Of a stretch of 64,000 bases of DNA, positions 52,101 to 55,100 are shown one piece after another. A program made the translations under genes and the position numbers. Every line of letters begins with the position of its first letter. Position 1 is the stretch's first letter. This stretch comes from Siphonodentalium dalli (Eukaryota; Mollusca; Scaphopoda; Gadilida; Siphonodentaliidae), in assembly GCA_032622095.1 (NCBI GenBank), contig CP136067.1, forward strand, positions 76,846,705-76,910,704. The letters are read 5' to 3'. The notes under the pieces were generated by a model. It made no database searches. It was not told where the DNA came from and saw only the letters and a list, made by a program, of their open reading frames with translations.

Positions 52101-55100
52101 CTCGCTGATACAACCGCTAAAGCCGACAGATTGATGGCTGATATCCAAAGAACGAACAAGGAACAAGAAGAGCAAGTCCTCGCCATCTCACAGCAACAAC
52201 AGCAAAGACCTCCATCTCCTCAGTCATCAACGGAAAAAGCTAATCCAAGAAAGAAACGAAAAAAGAAGAAATAATCATCAATCATAAAAATGCTCACTTT
52301 TTTTTAATTTTTTTTTATTCACCAATAAAGGCAACAACATGAGGGATTAAGGGGAGTTGCCATTCGGTGCTTCCGACAATCCCGGGCTAGCCCCCCGAAC
52401 CACTCACTTCACAACCAAATCACTCCATGCTTGGTCCTGCATGAAGAAGCTAAACATTTAACAAAAGTGCTAGAACAGGATATTGGCAGTAATTGAGTTT
52501 CTCCCTGAAGATTTATCATTGACTTCTAATCATATATATACATGTAATATATAATTGTTGAGTGGGAATACTACTGGAGTACTGAAGTATAAGTTTGAAA
52601 CACTGAAATAGGTGCATAACATGTCTTTAAATAATATCCTGCTCTTCGTATTCCAGGATGCCCAGAAAATGGTCATGTCAACAGTGTATCTTAGACAAGG
52701 TAAGCCACCCATAACTTTAATTTACTGAAAATTGTATAAGTTGGGAAATATTATTGTTTATTGCTTCTTCAAAATCGTGTAGCTCCTCGTGTAACTTATT
52801 TAAGAGTTACCAAGAGGAATAATCTTATAGATGGTGTCATACACTAAATTTAACCTCTTTGCTGCTAAATGATGTTTTGACGTCGTGTGCTGGGCTGTTG
52901 ATATTATTGCCATTTTCCAGTGGAAAAATATAACGGGAATATCACAAGAACCATAAAACTGACTCAGTTGGAAGGCTATTATTGTTCAGAATCGTGGAAC
53001 ATGATATACTGTATGAAACTTTGAGATACAGTTATTCCGATGCACCAATCTCTGAGTTCCAGTTATGAATAATGGCCTACTGCTATTGTGCTGAAGTAGG
53101 TACATGGGTACTATGGACCATATAGCACACGACATTCACATTTATGTCCATTATATTTACGGACGTAATAGCAGCGAATAGGTTAAGCAAGGAATTTATT
53201 TTATATCAGTTTTGCCAAAATCTTAAATAGCATAAGGTAATTTTTAGAACTACATGTAAATAATTGATTGGAATTAATGAACCTTCCTAACTTTGGTTGA
53301 AAGTTTATTTTTGACAGTTATTTAATCATCATATAGACATTGCACGTCCAGCTGGAGACACTATAATACTGACATTTTGAGGGGGAGGGTATTATATGAG
53401 TTGACTTCCCTTTGGGGTGCGTTTGAAATCTTGCTGGCACACTCAAATTCACCAGGACCTCTTTGGTATGTCCCTGACCCATTATAGACATGTGCAAATA
53501 GACCTTTCCCCATTGTTCAAACCATGGACTGCAAGGTCTGCCAAATATCTAAGTTTGGCTGTGTAATATATATTAGAACAACACTTAAATACATGTATAT
53601 TGAGATTTGTTAGAAATCAGCACCCTGCTTGAGTGTGCTAATTTCTAACTAATCTGATTATCAGCTGTGATTCTATGTTTATTACACATCCTGTACTTAT
53701 TTCACTGGCTTTATAACTGGTTAAATAGTGCCATATAGTGCCAGAGGCTCTGTTGGAAACTCGAGCTAGCCCTACATCAAGTGTATGCACAAGCGAATAT
53801 GTGTTGGCTTGTTTACCCATGCATGCATGTTTAATTCCGTGGCATTGAGTGTCCAAGTGTGTATATATAAATTCATTTATCATGTCTTATACAATTGTAG
53901 TCGACCAAAATCAGTTTATACGATGTTGAAACGTGTTATAAAGCTACTACGAGATAACTCATAGTTGGCACCTGGGACGGAATTTACTAGTGTTCAATGG
54001 TGGTGCCAATACGAGTTATATCGTACGTAAATAAATATTATGTTTGTGATGATTATGCAGTGTTTTTATATAAATTAATTTCGCATGTCTTATACATGTA
54101 CATGATATTCTTGTACCTGTATAGCACTCTACTTCATCTAAGTTATCCAAAATGTAATATTTATTTACCTACGAGATAACTCATAGTTGGCGCCAATGAT
54201 GAAGCCCTGGTAAATTCTGTTGCATTTGCCAGACTATGAGTTACATGTTTCAGCATCATATAACCCGATATTGGTCGAACCATCACTCCTACGTATGTAA
54301 AGTATCAACTACTATCGGCAAAACATACGATCCCATGTTGGCATGCAGGATGAAATTGCCCCTTAGTTTTCGGCAGTGAACACGTTAATGAGTGAGTTTT
54401 CTAAAAAAAAAAAAAAATGACTTGCTTACTAACATTCTCTCTACCTTCATCTACAGGATAACAGAAAGGGCAAGAAGGCAAAGCGAAAAAGAAAGTCTGT
54501 CTCAACATCCCGTCGTGGATCTGAATGTGCGAGCCCTGAACCTCCGTCCAACAATTCAACACCAAAAAGAAGTGAAAGAGCTGAAAGGCTCGAAAGGAGG
54601 GAAGACCATGAAAAATCTGAAACAGACGAAAAAGCAGATGAAATGGAAACAACAGAGGAGGGTGATAGGTTAGAAATTGATGAAAAACATACAGAAAATG
54701 AATCAATAGAGGCAGTTGTAGAGGAGGTTCAGGATGCAGATGTCCATAAAGAGGAGGTGAAGGAGGTAGAGGTTATACCGGAAATAAAACTGACACCTGT
54801 TAAGGAGCGGAAAGGAACTCCTAATAAACAGCGGACCAAGGGGACAGAGAAGAGGCTGCCGAGGGTGCCTGACAATATGCAGGACTATGTGGCAATGGAA
54901 CCATTCTGGATCAGTATGGCACCGTGCAGGTCAGTCTGTGCAATTTTATAAATCTATTAGTTGCTTATTAGTGGTGCTGTGAAGTCATGTATTTGAATAC
55001 CACTTAGACATCAAATCTATATTGGGCCACGCGAAATCAATTTCCCGTTTCTCAGACCCACATGCTTGGTCCCAAAACTATGCTTGTGTAGCGTCTTTAT

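Larger units (their letters stand above)
49555..52330 (+). mobile_element. Non-LTR retrotransposon (LINE) region, 5' truncated or composite
   Basis: The region is visibly more GC-rich than its surroundings. It starts with a CCAAT-like box and TATAAAAGG near 49551-49591 and a GAGAGTGGAGCGAAACGG segment, then the RT frame (open from 49768), a lysine-rich second ORF to 52274, and an A/T-rich tail. The boundaries are estimates: I found no target duplication. The insertion is in the BAZ2 intron between exons 19 and 20, sense orientation. Confidence 0.65.

Noticed and set aside
51630-52175. 181-codon minus-strand frame opposite the lysine-rich LINE ORF
   Set aside because: It is antisense to a more convincing frame and its composition mirrors the Pro/Ser codons on the other strand. 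No domain was recognised.
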